A DNA stretch of 64,000 bases from Sphingobacterium detergens (GCF_003610355.1 NZ_RAPY01000001.1:2763389-2827388); one strand, 5' to 3'; shown: positions 25,357-34,181, counted from the stretch's first letter. Made by a program: numbers and translations. Notes: generated by a model not told the origin, from the letters alone.

Positions 25357-28122
25357 TCAGGTTTTCTTCGGGTATTTTTGTAAACGAATATTGAGTGAGA
25401 GCATAAAATAACGGGCCAAGCGATTATTTTGAACATCCAAGATATCATTTCCGACAACAGCACGGGATATCCCAGTATTCTGATTCATTAAATCGAAGCC
25501 CTGAAACCGCAACATACCCAGATTATTTCGTCCAAAAGTATATTCCATATATGCATTGATGATCGTTGGACTAATATTGCTCCAAGAACTTGAATACCCC
25601 GCGTTAAACTTTTGGGATAGCTCCAGCCCCATCGTGAAATGCTTCCCTAAATACGCCTTGGAACCAAGCCCTACTATTCCAGAATGTGCCGTGATATTGT
25701 CCCGAAAAGGCCAATCAAAAGTCGCCCGATTCAGCGAATAATTACCATTTAATTCGGCCTCAAAAATATCATTCCAAGCATAACGAAATTGAATGGCCTG
25801 AGTAATTAAAATATGCCCACCAAAACTCTTCTTATCATTAATGTAGGAGATATTGTTATAGTAATCCCCATTTCCATTGAGACTCAACTGCAAATTATCC
25901 GAGAATAAAGAAGCTGTAAAAAGGTAATAACTTTTAATATCAAAATACCCATCCGTATTCCGATAGGTTGTCTTTTGTATTGTAGAGTTAGGCTCAATGG
26001 TACGATCTGCAACAATTTTATCATTTACCAGGTTATAAGCAAAACTTGCCTCAAAATACTGTCCTTTTCCTGTCATTGATTTGCGGTACTTTGAAACAAT
26101 TGTATTTGCAAATTCTGATTTTAATTCCCCGTTTCCAACAACAATATTTTGTGTATTTGTATTATCTACCACGGGTTGTATCTGATAGAAGTTAGGTTGA
26201 TTATTACGGCCATAGTAATCTATGGATAGATCTTCCTCTTTGGTAAACTTCCACTTTAATCCGGCTGAGGGCACAAAATTTACATTCGGATAGGAGGCTG
26301 GATTATCTTGACCGGTTAGGGCACCTTTCAATTCTGAAGCCTGAACAGCAAAGCCAAAATTTAATTTGACGTTTTTCCCCACATCCTGCCGATAAATCAT
26401 TCCGACCTTATTACTCGAAAAAGAATAATTATATTTTAAACTGAGTGAATCGATAAATATAGGTTCTTTCTCAGAATTCGTATGATCGAAAGTTGAACGG
26501 TTGGCATCGATTTTTGTGTAATCAATGTCATAGTTGATCTCTAACACGCCTCCAAGATCCACCGGTTCGACAAGAGACAGGCGGCTCTGAATATTTTTGC
26601 TCTCGTTATCCGTTCGGATCATTTGATTTAGAAAGGTCTCCGTTATTTTAGGTGGAGTCGCAGTACTGTCTATCCCCTTATTGTTATCGTGCAGTACTTC
26701 GTCCTTATCCAACGCATTGAAATCTGTATGAAAAGTATATAATATTTTCCGGCCAGGCTTGTCAAAACTCCTCGTATAAAACAGATCCAGAGCTGCGGCG
26801 GGGCTTTCCGTGCTATTAGCAGCTTCATAATTACCTGTACTGCTCAACCTGTTGTTCTTGATCCGTCGATCCTTTAATGTTCGACTCGTCGAATTAGTCC
26901 AGGAGAGCTTTGGGGAAATCTTCAATTGGTCTTTTGGAGAGAGCTTCATATCGAAATCCCAATCCATTTTGTGTGTCCGATCAACAGACTTTATCCTATA
27001 GTCCTCATAATTACTAATCGATGTATTCACTCCTTTTCCAGACCCATAGATGGACTGTAAAAGAGAATTTCCGACGGTATAATTGTTGCGTTGTGTAAAA
27101 GAATATTTTCCGCTGGCATTGACAGTCTTTGAAAGTGGGCTGGAAAAACTAGCCCCGACTGAACTTATTTTGTTAACACCATCTGTAGGGTCAGCAAAAT
27201 CGGCCAACTCCCCCATTTCCCGCTCCCGCTCGCCTCCATTTGGAGAGCCAAAAGAAAAGAGATTGGTATTTGTATTATTGATAGAGGATACAACAGAATA
27301 TTCCTTTCCATTATCAAATCTATTTACACCAATACTTCCAAGGTAGCGGTCGGCGGTACCTCCGCCCACTGTTGCCTGTCCAAAAGTAATTTTTTTCTTA
27401 TCCTCTCGAAGTACAATATTCAATATCTTTTCAGATTCGGTGCTTTTGATTCCTTTGGCCGTCGCTTCGTCTCCATAAAAATCAATAACCTGCACGCTTT
27501 TCACAAAATCTGCGGGAAGATTTCGTGTAGCAGTCAGAACATCCCCGCCAAAAAATCGCTTACCATCAACTTTTACCGAAGAGATGGGTTTTCCGAAGGC
27601 GTAGACAGATCCATCTCTAGATACTTGCACATTGGGTAAGGCTTTAAGTGCCTCCTCTAAAAGTGCACGCCGATCGAATTGAAAAGCGTCTAAATTAAAT
27701 TGTACAGTATCTTGTTTATAGACAATAGGCTTATATTTGAGAATAACAATCTCCTTTAATAAGGAAACATGCGGAAACATGGTCAATTTCCCGACGTCCA
27801 GTTTGGCCGTACTACTATTGTAAAGCGGATAACTACGTTCGAGAATACTCAAACCTATTTGCGTACAGCTTATCCGAATATCGTTTCCTAGAACACGTCC
27901 GAAGTGAAAATATCCCGTCGCTGACGTTGACGTAAACAGTGTGTCCCGAGAACTCGTCAAATGCACACTAACACCTTTGAGAGGATTGCCCGCAGTATCT
28001 ATAACAATTCCATAAACCTCTTTTTTTGTCGCCTGACCAAACGTATTCTTTGGCAGAAAAAACAAGCTTATAATAGTTAACAAAAGTATAAACCGGATGA
28101 TATTCCCGCCCCTTAGTTTCAT
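25357..28122 (-). CDS. Outer-membrane beta-barrel protein (TonB-receptor-like, OMP_b-brl_3 type)
   Basis: 921 residues from ATG 28122; an upstream in-frame TTG at 28146 is less likely. A signal peptide (FILLLTIISLFFLPKNTFGQ) is followed by a carboxypeptidase-regulatory-like domain (about 32-115, EVYGIVIDTAGNPLKGVSV), a plug-like region (about 125-230, with LLEEALKALPNVQVSRDGS and VKVDGKRFFGGD) and a long barrel rich in aromatic strands. It belongs to the Bacteroidota barrel family related to TonB receptors but lacking a SusD partner. The transported or bound ligand is unknown. It is monocistronic as far as can be seen. Confidence 0.9.
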   Translation of the reverse strand: MKLRGGNIIRFILLLTIISLFFLPKNTFGQATKKEVYGIVIDTAGNPLKGVSVHLTSSRDTLFTSTSATGYFHFGRVLGNDIRISCTQIGLSILERSYPLYNSSTAKLDVGKLTMFPHVSLLKEIVILKYKPIVYKQDTVQFNLDAFQFDRRALLEEALKALPNVQVSRDGSVYAFGKPISSVKVDGKRFFGGDVLTATRNLPADFVKSVQVIDFYGDEATAKGIKSTESEKILNIVLREDKKKITFGQATVGGGTADRYLGSIGVNRFDNGKEYSVVSSINNTNTNLFSFGSPNGGEREREMGELADFADPTDGVNKISSVGASFSSPLSKTVNASGKYSFTQRNNYTVGNSLLQSIYGSGKGVNTSISNYEDYRIKSVDRTHKMDWDFDMKLSPKDQLKISPKLSWTNSTSRTLKDRRIKNNRLSSTGNYEAANSTESPAAALDLFYTRSFDKPGRKILYTFHTDFNALDKDEVLHDNNKGIDSTATPPKITETFLNQMIRTDNESKNIQSRLSLVEPVDLGGVLEINYDIDYTKIDANRSTFDHTNSEKEPIFIDSLSLKYNYSFSSNKVGMIYRQDVGKNVKLNFGFAVQASELKGALTGQDNPASYPNVNFVPSAGLKWKFTKEEDLSIDYYGRNNQPNFYQIQPVVDNTNTQNIVVGNGELKSEFANTIVSKYRKSMTGKGQYFEASFAYNLVNDKIVADRTIEPNSTIQKTTYRNTDGYFDIKSYYLFTASLFSDNLQLSLNGNGDYYNNISYINDKKSFGGHILITQAIQFRYAWNDIFEAELNGNYSLNRATFDWPFRDNITAHSGIVGLGSKAYLGKHFTMGLELSQKFNAGYSSSWSNISPTIINAYMEYTFGRNNLGMLRFQGFDLMNQNTGISRAVVGNDILDVQNNRLARYFMLSLNIRLQKYPKKT

Positions 28123-28205
28123 CAAACAGACTTTGCAATAATACAATTCAATATAAGAAATTCTTAAGCTATTAACGTAAAAAGTTGTGATTTTGTATAA
28201 AAAAA

Positions 28206-28232
28206 AACGAGTTGTCAGGAAAACAACTCGTT
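28206..28232 (-). terminator. Rho-independent terminator of the ferritin gene
   Basis: A perfect 10-bp stem (AACGAGTTGT and complement) with a 7-base loop, followed on the minus strand by a run of eight T. It lies 26 bases after the ferritin stop. Confidence 0.88.
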
Positions 28233-28258
28233 ATTACTACTAAAATTCTTATAATTTG

Positions 28259-28786
28259 TTACTCACCAGCAAAGGCTACCTTAACAAGGTGTTTGTCAAT
28301 TTCCCAACGGCCAGTACCATCTTCACCAATTACATCAAATAGTTCCAGGATACGTCTTGCAACAAACTCCTCCTCTACTTGCTCTTCTAAGAACCATTGT
28401 ACGAAGTTGAATGTCACATAATCCTTAGCTTTTGCACATTTGTCAGCAATATTATTAAATTGCTCTGTTACAAACATCTCTTGCTCTAATGTCTGCTCAA
28501 ATACACCACGGAATGATTCGAAATCTTGTGGAATTCCTGTAATCTCTGGAGAGATTGCACGACCACCACGATTATTGATGTAGTTGAAAAGTTTCAACAT
28601 GTGCTCACGCTCTTCATTGGACTGTTTTGCAAAAAACTCAGCCGCATTTTCCAAACCTTGATCATCACACCATGAAGACATTGCCAAATATAACGCTGAA
28701 GAATGTGCTTCAACTTTAATTTGTGCATTTAGTATATTTTCGATCTCTTCTTTCAAAGAAGATTTTAATTTCAATAAATCTTTCAT
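28259..28786 (-). CDS. Ferritin (FtnA-type iron-storage protein)
   Basis: 175 residues of the four-helix ferritin fold: the A helix begins LKEEIENILNAQIKVEAHSSALYLAM with a conserved Glu and Tyr, the diiron site continues in KQSNEEREHMLKLFNYINNRGG (Glu-x-x-His) and LEEQVEEEFVARRILE supplies the C-terminal Glu ligands. The 24-mer cage oxidizes and stores iron in the cytosol. It has its own promoter (TATCTTTG at 28851-28858) and a strong terminator, so it is a single-gene transcript. No Fur-box was recognized. Confidence 0.96.
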   Translation of the reverse strand: MKDLLKLKSSLKEEIENILNAQIKVEAHSSALYLAMSSWCDDQGLENAAEFFAKQSNEEREHMLKLFNYINNRGGRAISPEITGIPQDFESFRGVFEQTLEQEMFVTEQFNNIADKCAKAKDYVTFNFVQWFLEEQVEEEFVARRILELFDVIGEDGTGRWEIDKHLVKVAFAGE

Positions 28787-28850
28787 ATTTACCTTAAGTT
28801 TAATTTCTAAAACAACATCAAGTGATATACCTTATCATCTGATTACATTA

Positions 28851-28858
28851 CAAAGATA
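28851..28858 (-). promoter_or_regulatory. Bacteroidota-type -7 element of the ferritin promoter
   Basis: Minus-strand TATCTTTG is an exact match to the TAnnTTTG -7 consensus, about 65 bases before the ferritin start. A clear -33 TTG is not seen at the expected distance. Confidence 0.6.
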
Positions 28859-29105
28859 CATCGGATTTCGAAAATCTGTATAAATAATATGCAATACAAA
28901 TTCAGTCTAAATTAGACAAATAAACCACAACTTGTTTAGAATCAATACAATTACAAATACCGATCATTGATACTTTCAATAGCCCATAAATTTAAAGAAT
29001 AGGAAGGTATTTAGGTGTAATAAATACCGAATTACAATAAACACAGGAGAGAGACACCGAACACTTATTTAATTTTAATTTAAATAAGTATTTAGCATAA
29101 CAGGA

Positions 29106-29144
29106 AAAAGCGGTGTATGCCCTGATTGGACATACACCGCTTTT
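29106..29144 (-). terminator. Terminator after the DUF6686-like gene
   Basis: AAAAGCGGTGTATG (29106-29119) pairs perfectly with 29131-29144 around an 11-base loop, 29 bases after the stop. Minus-strand bases after the stem are TTCCTG with only a short T tract from the stem itself. The rest of 28859-29172 shows only AT-rich DNA. Confidence 0.75.
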
Positions 29145-29172
29145 CCGATATTTTTATATAAGGTACTCTTCT

Positions 29173-29547
29173 TTATGCTAAGACAGCAAATGGAGAAACT
29201 TGTAGACAGGTTCTGATGACGGAATTTAATTCCATCATAAATTTAGCTCCATCCAGTAATTCACGAAGGTGAAGCACATCCTCTACAGCAAGAATAAAAC
29301 ATCTTTCTGTACGAAAAGGCATAACAATTTCAAAATCAGAAGAACGTGTTGTATCATTAATCATCCGCTCCACATCAATTGAATCCATACGTTTCTTGAA
29401 TTTCAAAAAATCCGACACCGAAAAAGATGTAGTCTCATTATTATACTCCAACCAGAAGCAATTTTTACGACTACATTGATAAACCTTACCAGCTGCAGTG
29501 GAAAACACTTCTTCAACATGTGCTAATGGACAAACCAATTCTGACAT
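29173..29547 (-). CDS. Small conserved Bacteroidota protein (DUF6686-like)
   Basis: 124 residues without signal peptide or membrane segment. Features are an early Cys (CPLAHVEEVF), a CSRKNCFWLEYN segment with two Cys four apart, a basic KFKKRMDSIDVERM helix and a leucine-rich C-terminal helix (DVLHLRELLDGAKFMMEL). I associate this with a small Bacteroidota family annotated DUF6686; the number is from memory. Function is unknown. It stands alone between ferritin and hpf, each with its own terminator, so it is probably expressed independently. The paired Cys could bind a metal, but that is speculative. Confidence 0.75.
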   Translation of the reverse strand: MSELVCPLAHVEEVFSTAAGKVYQCSRKNCFWLEYNNETTSFSVSDFLKFKKRMDSIDVERMINDTTRSSDFEIVMPFRTERCFILAVEDVLHLRELLDGAKFMMELNSVIRTCLQVSPFAVLA

Positions 29548-29811
29548 TTCTATTACCCTTCTCTTTTAAACTGCTCAAAAATAAATATTATTTATAATCA
29601 ATCCAAGTAAAATAAGTGATTATTTTGATTTAATATAAATAAACTACTTTATTGTTGATACCATCGCGAAACTGCCCTCCTCTATCGTAATATAAACAGC
29701 GCGAAAAGCCCGGGATAGTCCTGAACCGACTAAACAGATCTATAAATTAACTGACTAGCCAATTCATAAAAGTCTACAGCAATCAAATACGACAAACCCC
29801 TTCAAAAAAAA

Positions 29812-29836
29812 GGAGGTCAATTATAGATTGACCTCC
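29812..29836 (-). terminator. Rho-independent terminator of hpf
   Basis: GGAGGTCAAT pairs perfectly with ATTGACCTCC around a 5-base loop, followed on the minus strand by T TTTTTTGAAG. It is 26 bases downstream of the hpf stop. The remainder of 29548-29811 shows no gene. Confidence 0.88.
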
Positions 29837-29861
29837 TCCGTTAAAATGTATGTATTATATT

Positions 29862-30221
29862 TTAATCGTATTCTTCCTCTTCTTCTTCCTCTACGGAAAG
29901 TACTTCTTTGCGATTAGTAACGACTGTATTTTTTGTCTTTGTTTTATGTTTATTAATCTGCCTACGTAAGGACTCTACGGCGATATCCGTTGCCTCCTCA
30001 AAACTCTTCGCCTGCCCTTTTGCGAAAAGTTGGCTCCCTGGGATATTCAGTTTGATTTCTGAAATCTTATTTGCCTCGTCATCGACATTCTCCAATCGCA
30101 AGTAGCATTCACCACCAATGATTGAATCCAAAAACTGCTCTAATTTTCCTGTTTTCTTTTTAATGAATTCGATTAACTTTTGATCTGCATTAAATCGAAT
30201 GGATTGCACAGTAATGTTCAT
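29862..30221 (-). CDS. hpf: Ribosome hibernation-promoting factor HPF/RaiA family, short form
   Basis: 119 residues: the N-terminal ITVQSIRFNADQKLIEFIKK and the DDEANKISEIKLNIPGSQLF segment correspond to the beta-alpha-beta-beta-beta-alpha fold of short HPF/YfiA. The C-terminus carries an acidic tail (SVEEEEEEEYD) instead of the long dimerization domain of long HPF. It binds the 30S decoding centre and inactivates ribosomes in stationary phase. The order rpsU - recombinase - hpf is common in Bacteroidota; here it starts 14 bases after the recombinase gene with a ribosome-binding site AAAGGAGGA. Confidence 0.94.
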   Translation of the reverse strand: MNITVQSIRFNADQKLIEFIKKKTGKLEQFLDSIIGGECYLRLENVDDEANKISEIKLNIPGSQLFAKGQAKSFEEATDIAVESLRRQINKHKTKTKNTVVTNRKEVLSVEEEEEEEYD

Positions 30222-30235
30222 TTTTCCTCCTTTTT

Positions 30236-31117
30236 TTAAGCTTTTGGATGAGCTTGTTTATAAATAGACTTCAATCGTTCTGCTGAGTTATGCGTGTATA
30301 CCTGCGTTGCGGCAAGTCCTGCATGTCCCAACAGTTCCTTAATTGCATTTAAATCCGCCCCATTATCTAATAGGGCCGTTGCGAACGTGTGCCTCAAAAT
30401 ATGAGGGCTTCGTTTACCTTGAGTAGAAATCAGTGTCAGATACCGATGCACAATATCATAAATCAGCTTGGCATAGGCTGGTTTCCCCTCTTTTGTAACA
30501 ATCAATAAGCTGTTATTAGTATCAACAAATTGCGACGCTTTTTGTTGCAAATAGTTTTTCAATTCTTTTACTAAAAGATCATTTATCGGAACAAGACGTT
30601 CTTTGCTCCTTTTACCTAATATAAGAATATTTTTATTAAAAAAATCGATATCCTGTTCCTTTATTTTCAACAATTCAGCCAAGCGAATCCCTGTCCCAAA
30701 AAGCAATTCCATTACCAAATAATTCCGACATGATTCAAAATCATCCTTCTCCTGTTCCAGATGATCCAACAGCTGAACTAACTTTTCCTTCTCCACAACA
30801 ACGGGTAGCTTCTTCGCAGTTTTTAACGCCTTAATAAGGGTCATCGGATTTTTATCAAGGCATTCTTCACGTTGAAGAAATTTAAAATAGGTACGCAGCG
30901 AAGACATACTTCGATTGACAGAACTTGCATTTTTACCTGACTCCATCATCTGAGCAAAGTAATGACGCAGATCCCGATAGACAACATCCGATAATACCAG
31001 CCCCTCCACATTCAAAAAGGATTGAAACATTTCCAGTTCATGCCGATAAGCAATAACGGTATGTTCTGAATATCTTTTTTCAATCTGTAAATACCGGATA
31101 AATTCCTTTTCCAACAT
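30236..31117 (-). CDS. Xer-type tyrosine recombinase
   Basis: 293 residues, the XerC/XerD length, with a SAM-like N-terminal DNA-binding domain (about 1-90) and the tyrosine recombinase catalytic set: Arg145 (GTGIRLAELL), a Lys in the beta-hairpin (169-172), His239 and Arg242 (HILRHTFATAL), His265 (ELLGHAGL) and Tyr274 (TQVYTHN). It resolves chromosome dimers at dif together with a partner recombinase. Its location between rpsU and hpf is conserved in Bacteroidota and argues for a housekeeping Xer rather than a mobile integrase. XerC and XerD cannot be told apart safely here. Confidence 0.93.
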   Translation of the reverse strand: MLEKEFIRYLQIEKRYSEHTVIAYRHELEMFQSFLNVEGLVLSDVVYRDLRHYFAQMMESGKNASSVNRSMSSLRTYFKFLQREECLDKNPMTLIKALKTAKKLPVVVEKEKLVQLLDHLEQEKDDFESCRNYLVMELLFGTGIRLAELLKIKEQDIDFFNKNILILGKRSKERLVPINDLLVKELKNYLQQKASQFVDTNNSLLIVTKEGKPAYAKLIYDIVHRYLTLISTQGKRSPHILRHTFATALLDNGADLNAIKELLGHAGLAATQVYTHNSAERLKSIYKQAHPKA

Positions 31118-31167
31118 AATTTCCCTCGCTATACTATCCTTAAATTACAAACTTAAAAGCACAAAAA

Positions 31168-31194
31168 AAAGGGAGAAGCAATGCTTTTCCCTTT
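31168..31194 (-). terminator. Terminator of rpsU
   Basis: AAAGGGAGAAGC pairs with GCTTTTCCCTTT (one G-T pair) around a short loop, followed on the minus strand by a run of T. It is 27 bases after the rpsU stop, ahead of the recombinase gene, which therefore needs its own promoter or read-through. Confidence 0.82.
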
Positions 31195-31220
31195 ATATTT
31201 TTAAATTCTCAGCGAATCAA

Positions 31221-31415
31221 TTAGTTAGCCACATCTTGATTCAAAGATTGTTTGTAAATCGCTTTTTTCACTTGAATGCGACGAGTTACAGATCTCTTTT
31301 CATAAGCTTGACGTGAACGCAGCTCTCTTAAAACTCCTGTTTTCTCGAATTTCTTCTTGAAACGTTTCAATGCTCTATCTAAAGATTCTCCTTCTTTTAC
31401 ATTTACGATAATCAT
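31221..31415 (-). CDS. rpsU: 30S ribosomal protein S21
   Basis: 64 residues from ATG 31415, beginning [20 protein letters not shown], the canonical bS21 N-terminus; a longer frame to 31481 lacks family similarity. A strong AAAGGAGG lies 12 bases upstream. Basic throughout ([20 protein letters not shown]), it binds the 30S platform and aids initiation. In Bacteroidota bS21 helps hold the anti-Shine-Dalgarno sequence, so the presence of an unusually strong SD on its own mRNA fits reported autogenous control in this phylum (inference). The promoter element TACCTTTG is at 31462-31469. Confidence 0.96.
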   Translation of the reverse strand: MIIVNVKEGESLDRALKRFKKKFEKTGVLRELRSRQAYEKRSVTRRIQVKKAIYKQSLNQDVAN

Positions 31416-31461
31416 GCGTTGTATATACCTCCTTTCGTCGCTTTTAAAATTTAAAGTGGGA

Positions 31462-31469
31462 CAAAGGTA
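31462..31469 (-). promoter_or_regulatory. Bacteroidota-type -7 element of the rpsU promoter
   Basis: Minus-strand TACCTTTG exactly matches TAnnTTTG and lies 47-54 bases upstream of the rpsU start. Confidence 0.65.
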
Positions 31470-31505
31470 CAATATTTCCATTGAATATGAAAAGAAAAAT
31501 AATTT

Positions 31506-32138
31506 TTATAGCAGTCCAAATTCTGCTAGAATCGATTGCAATGGTTTTTCCTTGGTACACAGTGCTGTATGCCAGCCCAACTGCTTTGCTGCAGCCAAAT
31601 GCTGCGGGCTATCGTCAACGAACAGTGTCTCTGCGGGATTCAACTGCTGCTCCGTCATCACCAATTCGAAAATCTCGGCGTCGGGTTTGCGCATGCCGAC
31701 TAAATGCGAATAATAAGTTTTTTCAAAAAACCCATCATTATCGGCCACGCCATATTTTTCTTGAATATCATTCATACAATAGGCATAATGAATCGCATTA
31801 TTATTACTCAACAAAAAAGTACGGTACTTATCTTTCAATTGCAACAATAGTTCATGATATCCTTTAGGGACTCCAATCAACAGACTGTTCCAGGCTCCAT
31901 CGATTTCTGTATCGGTCAATGCTGGATTTTTAGTAACCTCCCGGATTCCATCCCGAAATTCCTTAGCATCAATTTTTCCCTTATCAAAATCGTCAAAAAG
32001 TGCACTTTGACCATGATGCCCAAAAACTTCGTCAACATTTTCTATACCTAACTGAGTAAAAGCAACTTTCAACTTTACAAAGTCGATCATGAAGATTACA
32101 TTCCCATAATCAAGAACAATATTTTTAATTTTTTCCAT
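31506..32138 (-). CDS. HAD-superfamily hydrolase (haloacid dehalogenase-like phosphatase)
   Basis: 210 residues from ATG 32138 (MEKIKNIVLDYGNVIF); a longer frame adds unrelated residues. HAD motif I is LDYGNVIF with the nucleophile Asp (second Asp of the motif replaced by Gly-Asn, as in the YihX/epoxide hydrolase-N group), motif II is LLSNNNAI, and motif III/IV is ETLFVDDSPQHLAAAKQLG. It is probably a cytosolic sugar-phosphate or nucleotide phosphatase like YihX; the substrate is unknown. It lies upstream of rpsU with 90 bases between. Confidence 0.92.
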   Translation of the reverse strand: MEKIKNIVLDYGNVIFMIDFVKLKVAFTQLGIENVDEVFGHHGQSALFDDFDKGKIDAKEFRDGIREVTKNPALTDTEIDGAWNSLLIGVPKGYHELLLQLKDKYRTFLLSNNNAIHYAYCMNDIQEKYGVADNDGFFEKTYYSHLVGMRKPDAEIFELVMTEQQLNPAETLFVDDSPQHLAAAKQLGWHTALCTKEKPLQSILAEFGLL

Positions 32139-32227
32139 CGAATTATTTTGAAATACCGATACAAATATCGATAATTGCATCGTCAAAACAGCATAACCAA
32201 TGCCAAAATTGACAAAACAAACGACCT

Positions 32228-32301
32228 GCTCCTATAGCTCAGTCGGTTAGAGTAGAAGACTCATAATCTTTTGGTCCCTGGTTCGAGCCCAGGTGGGAGC
32301 A
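32228..32301 (+). tRNA. tRNA with anticodon CAU (tRNA-Met elongator or tRNA-Ile2)
   Basis: A full cloverleaf of 74 bases: acceptor GCTCCTA/TGGGAGC with discriminator A, D-stem GCTC/GAGT, anticodon stem GAAGA/TCTTT around CTCATAA (anticodon CAT at 32262-32264), and T-arm CCTGG-TTCGAGC-CCAGG. CCA is not encoded. The anticodon fits elongator Met or lysidine-modified Ile2; the T-arm side resembles Ile2 slightly more, but I cannot decide by eye. A terminator follows at once. Confidence 0.95.
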
Positions 32302-32308
32302 CAAAACA

Positions 32309-32344
32309 AAAAAGTCGCTTTTCTGAATAAGAAAGCGACTTTTT
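32309..32344 (+). terminator. Terminator of the tRNA gene
   Basis: AAAAAGTCGCTTT pairs perfectly with AAAGCGACTTTTT, and the T-run continues as TTTTTGTTTT on the plus strand, 8 bases after the tRNA. Confidence 0.88.
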
Positions 32345-32366
32345 GTTTTAATACCCACTAAAACAG

Positions 32367-32459
32367 CTACTTCAATTTATTCGCTTTGGGATAGCCCCAA
32401 TAGCGTTGGCCATCAAAGACAAACGAAAGTATGTCCTTATCATTTTTTTGGAAAATATA
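32367..32459 (-). pseudogene. Possible C-terminal remnant of the small membrane protein beyond an in-frame TAG
   Basis: Directly after the TAG that ends the 95-residue membrane protein, the same frame stays open for 30 codons to a second TAG at 32367-32369. The peptide contains SFVFDGQRYWGYPKANKLK, which looks like a real protein end rather than random coding. No start codon is present. It may be a segment cut off by a nonsense change, or part of a longer product made by read-through. Confidence 0.4.
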
Positions 32460-32747
32460 CTATCGAAAATACAGATTAAACAGCCCAATAATAACCGCAG
32501 TGACCAAAATAAAAAATTCTATTTTGTTTACTTTTATAATACCAAATTTCCTGACAGCAAACCTATCAACAACGATAATCAAGACCGCGGGAACTAAAAG
32601 CCAAAGCCCATATAAAGCAGTCAGTTTGCTCTTCTCACTACCGGAAAGCAATAATTCTGCTGAGTGATAAAGGACAAAAACCATCCAACCTATTCCAAGC
32701 ACCAGAAATAAGCTGATTTTTGCCCCAAAACGAATGCCTTCGCTCAT
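32460..32747 (-). CDS. Small membrane protein of unknown function
   Basis: 95 residues with three predicted transmembrane segments (about 10-30, 43-60 and 76-93) and short basic loops (SGSEKSKL, DRFAVRKFG). I recognize no family. The reading frame ends in TAG right after the last hydrophobic helix, and an open frame of 30 more codons with protein-like composition follows in phase, so the gene may be truncated. It is flanked by a tRNA terminator and by an apparently empty 157-base stretch, so it seems to be transcribed alone. Confidence 0.6.
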   Translation of the reverse strand: MSEGIRFGAKISLFLVLGIGWMVFVLYHSAELLLSGSEKSKLTALYGLWLLVPAVLIIVVDRFAVRKFGIIKVNKIEFFILVTAVIIGLFNLYFR

Positions 32748-32904
32748 AAATATTCCCCGTTTAATTCCAAGCGTTTTACGATTTCTCCCATTTAATTCTC
32801 TGAAATCTGATTTTCATCAGGCTATACAAAGCAAATGACAGTCTCAGTACGTCAAGAATTCTATTAACAAAGATCCGGTCATAGGTGTGGCATTTCATTA
32901 AATC

Positions 32905-33357
32905 TTAATGTTGATTGACATCATTATACTGCCACAGGACGTTTGCAATTTTCCAGACACCATTCAATTTCACAACATGGATATAATCGATCCATTCATC
33001 CGCAATTAGCTTAACAGAGGCTGTACGTGCCGAAACATCGAGAAATTTCACCTCTTTCTTTGGATTAGCGGGAAATTTATCTCCATTTTTATTGTAACTC
33101 TCTGCCAGTAGAATCATGGATTCACTAGTTGTCTCGCGCAAATAGTCTTTACCGGTAGCCTTATCTTTCCAAAAAGTTCGTTTCACCATCCGCGGATGTA
33201 AAGCTCGCTCCATTTGCTCAGGTTTCACCTGATGCTGCGATTCAATATAATCAAGGGCAGCTTGCTTGATCGCTACACTATCCTGTTTTGTTTGCGCCAA
33301 TAAACTACAGGTACATGCGAAGAACATGACCGGGGTAAAAAGATATTTTATTCTCAT
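32905..33357 (-). CDS. Secreted NTF2-like protein (lumazine-binding-like, SnoaL-type fold)
   Basis: 150 residues with a signal peptide (MRIKYLFTPVMFFACTCSLLAQ). The mature part starts DSVAIKQAALDYIESQHQV and continues with MERALHPRMVKRTFW and the C-terminal strands VSARTASVKLIADEWIDYIH and VKLNGVWKIANVLW, the pattern of the Lumazine_bd_2/NTF2-like family common in Bacteroidota. It is likely periplasmic; the ligand or reaction is unknown. No operon partner is obvious (neighbour 64 bases upstream). Confidence 0.85.
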   Translation of the reverse strand: MRIKYLFTPVMFFACTCSLLAQTKQDSVAIKQAALDYIESQHQVKPEQMERALHPRMVKRTFWKDKATGKDYLRETTSESMILLAESYNKNGDKFPANPKKEVKFLDVSARTASVKLIADEWIDYIHVVKLNGVWKIANVLWQYNDVNQH

Positions 33358-33421
33358 TTCAGAATTGATTTACTCGTTTCACTAAATAACACAATAATAA
33401 TAAGACAACAGTTTATCGTTA

Positions 33422-34015
33422 TTAATCTGCTTTAATCGTCTTATAGGTATTAAAGCCTGAATATACTCGGGTTTCTTTTAGTCTGCCTTTTTTATATAGT
33501 TCAATTTTTTCGGTGTCACCGGATTTTTTATTAAAATAACGTCTGCTGGTCAGTTGCTTTTTAGAATCGTAAAATTCGGCTGTCTTATTTCGACCCTCCT
33601 CCTGAATATAGATCGCCTTCAAATCACCATTCTTTTTATAGGTATATCGCTTTGAATTATAAAAGTTTCCCTCCTTGTAAGTGACACCTTCATAAGTAAA
33701 ACTGGCACTAAATTTTCCTTCCAAAACCAGTTGTTGTTTATCATTATTGATAAGGTAATATACCCCATCCTTCGGGGCAATCAGTTCGTAGTTTTCTACC
33801 AACTCGGGCTTACTACAGGGGCGAGCTATGATACGCTCTACTCGTCTAAAAATAGTCGTATCATGCTGTGAGACTCGCAAAGTATCAGTCTCAGTCCGAA
33901 TATTTCCATATTCCATTGTTGAAATCTCGCCACGGTCTCCACACTCCTTTGATGTAACATCGTCAAGGGGAACAATAAACAACCAACAAAGTAAGGTCAA
34001 ATAGTACATATCCAT
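33422..34015 (-). CDS. Hypothetical exported protein with MORN-like repeats
   Basis: 197 residues beginning with a hydrophobic signal-like stretch (YYLTLLCWLFIVPLD). The C-terminal half (about 105-190) is a series of short Tyr/Lys strands such as GVTYKEGNFYNSKRYTYKKNG, FYDSKKQLTSRRYFNKKSG and IELYKKGRLKETRVYSG, similar to the repeats of MORN-type and antitoxin-like secreted proteins of Bacteroidota. I recognize no assigned function. Either ATG at 34015 or at 34009 could be the start. It is apparently transcribed alone. Confidence 0.7.
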   Translation of the reverse strand: MDMYYLTLLCWLFIVPLDDVTSKECGDRGEISTMEYGNIRTETDTLRVSQHDTTIFRRVERIIARPCSKPELVENYELIAPKDGVYYLINNDKQQLVLEGKFSASFTYEGVTYKEGNFYNSKRYTYKKNGDLKAIYIQEEGRNKTAEFYDSKKQLTSRRYFNKKSGDTEKIELYKKGRLKETRVYSGFNTYKTIKAD

Positions 34016-34181
34016 GCAATTACTATAAAATCATCTACCGAATACCTATATCAAATATACAAGCTATTGTTATCGGCTGACAACGACAACTAAAATCCGT
34101 AGATCCCTATTTATTATTCGCTGGATAAAACCTGTTTTTTAACTATTGAATGCTCCTTAGACTGCTTTCATCGTCTCCAAA

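Noticed and set aside
30236..31117. Mobile-element integrase
   Set aside because: The tyrosine recombinase sits in the conserved rpsU-Xer-hpf context with no attachment repeats, phage genes or cargo, so it is a housekeeping Xer.
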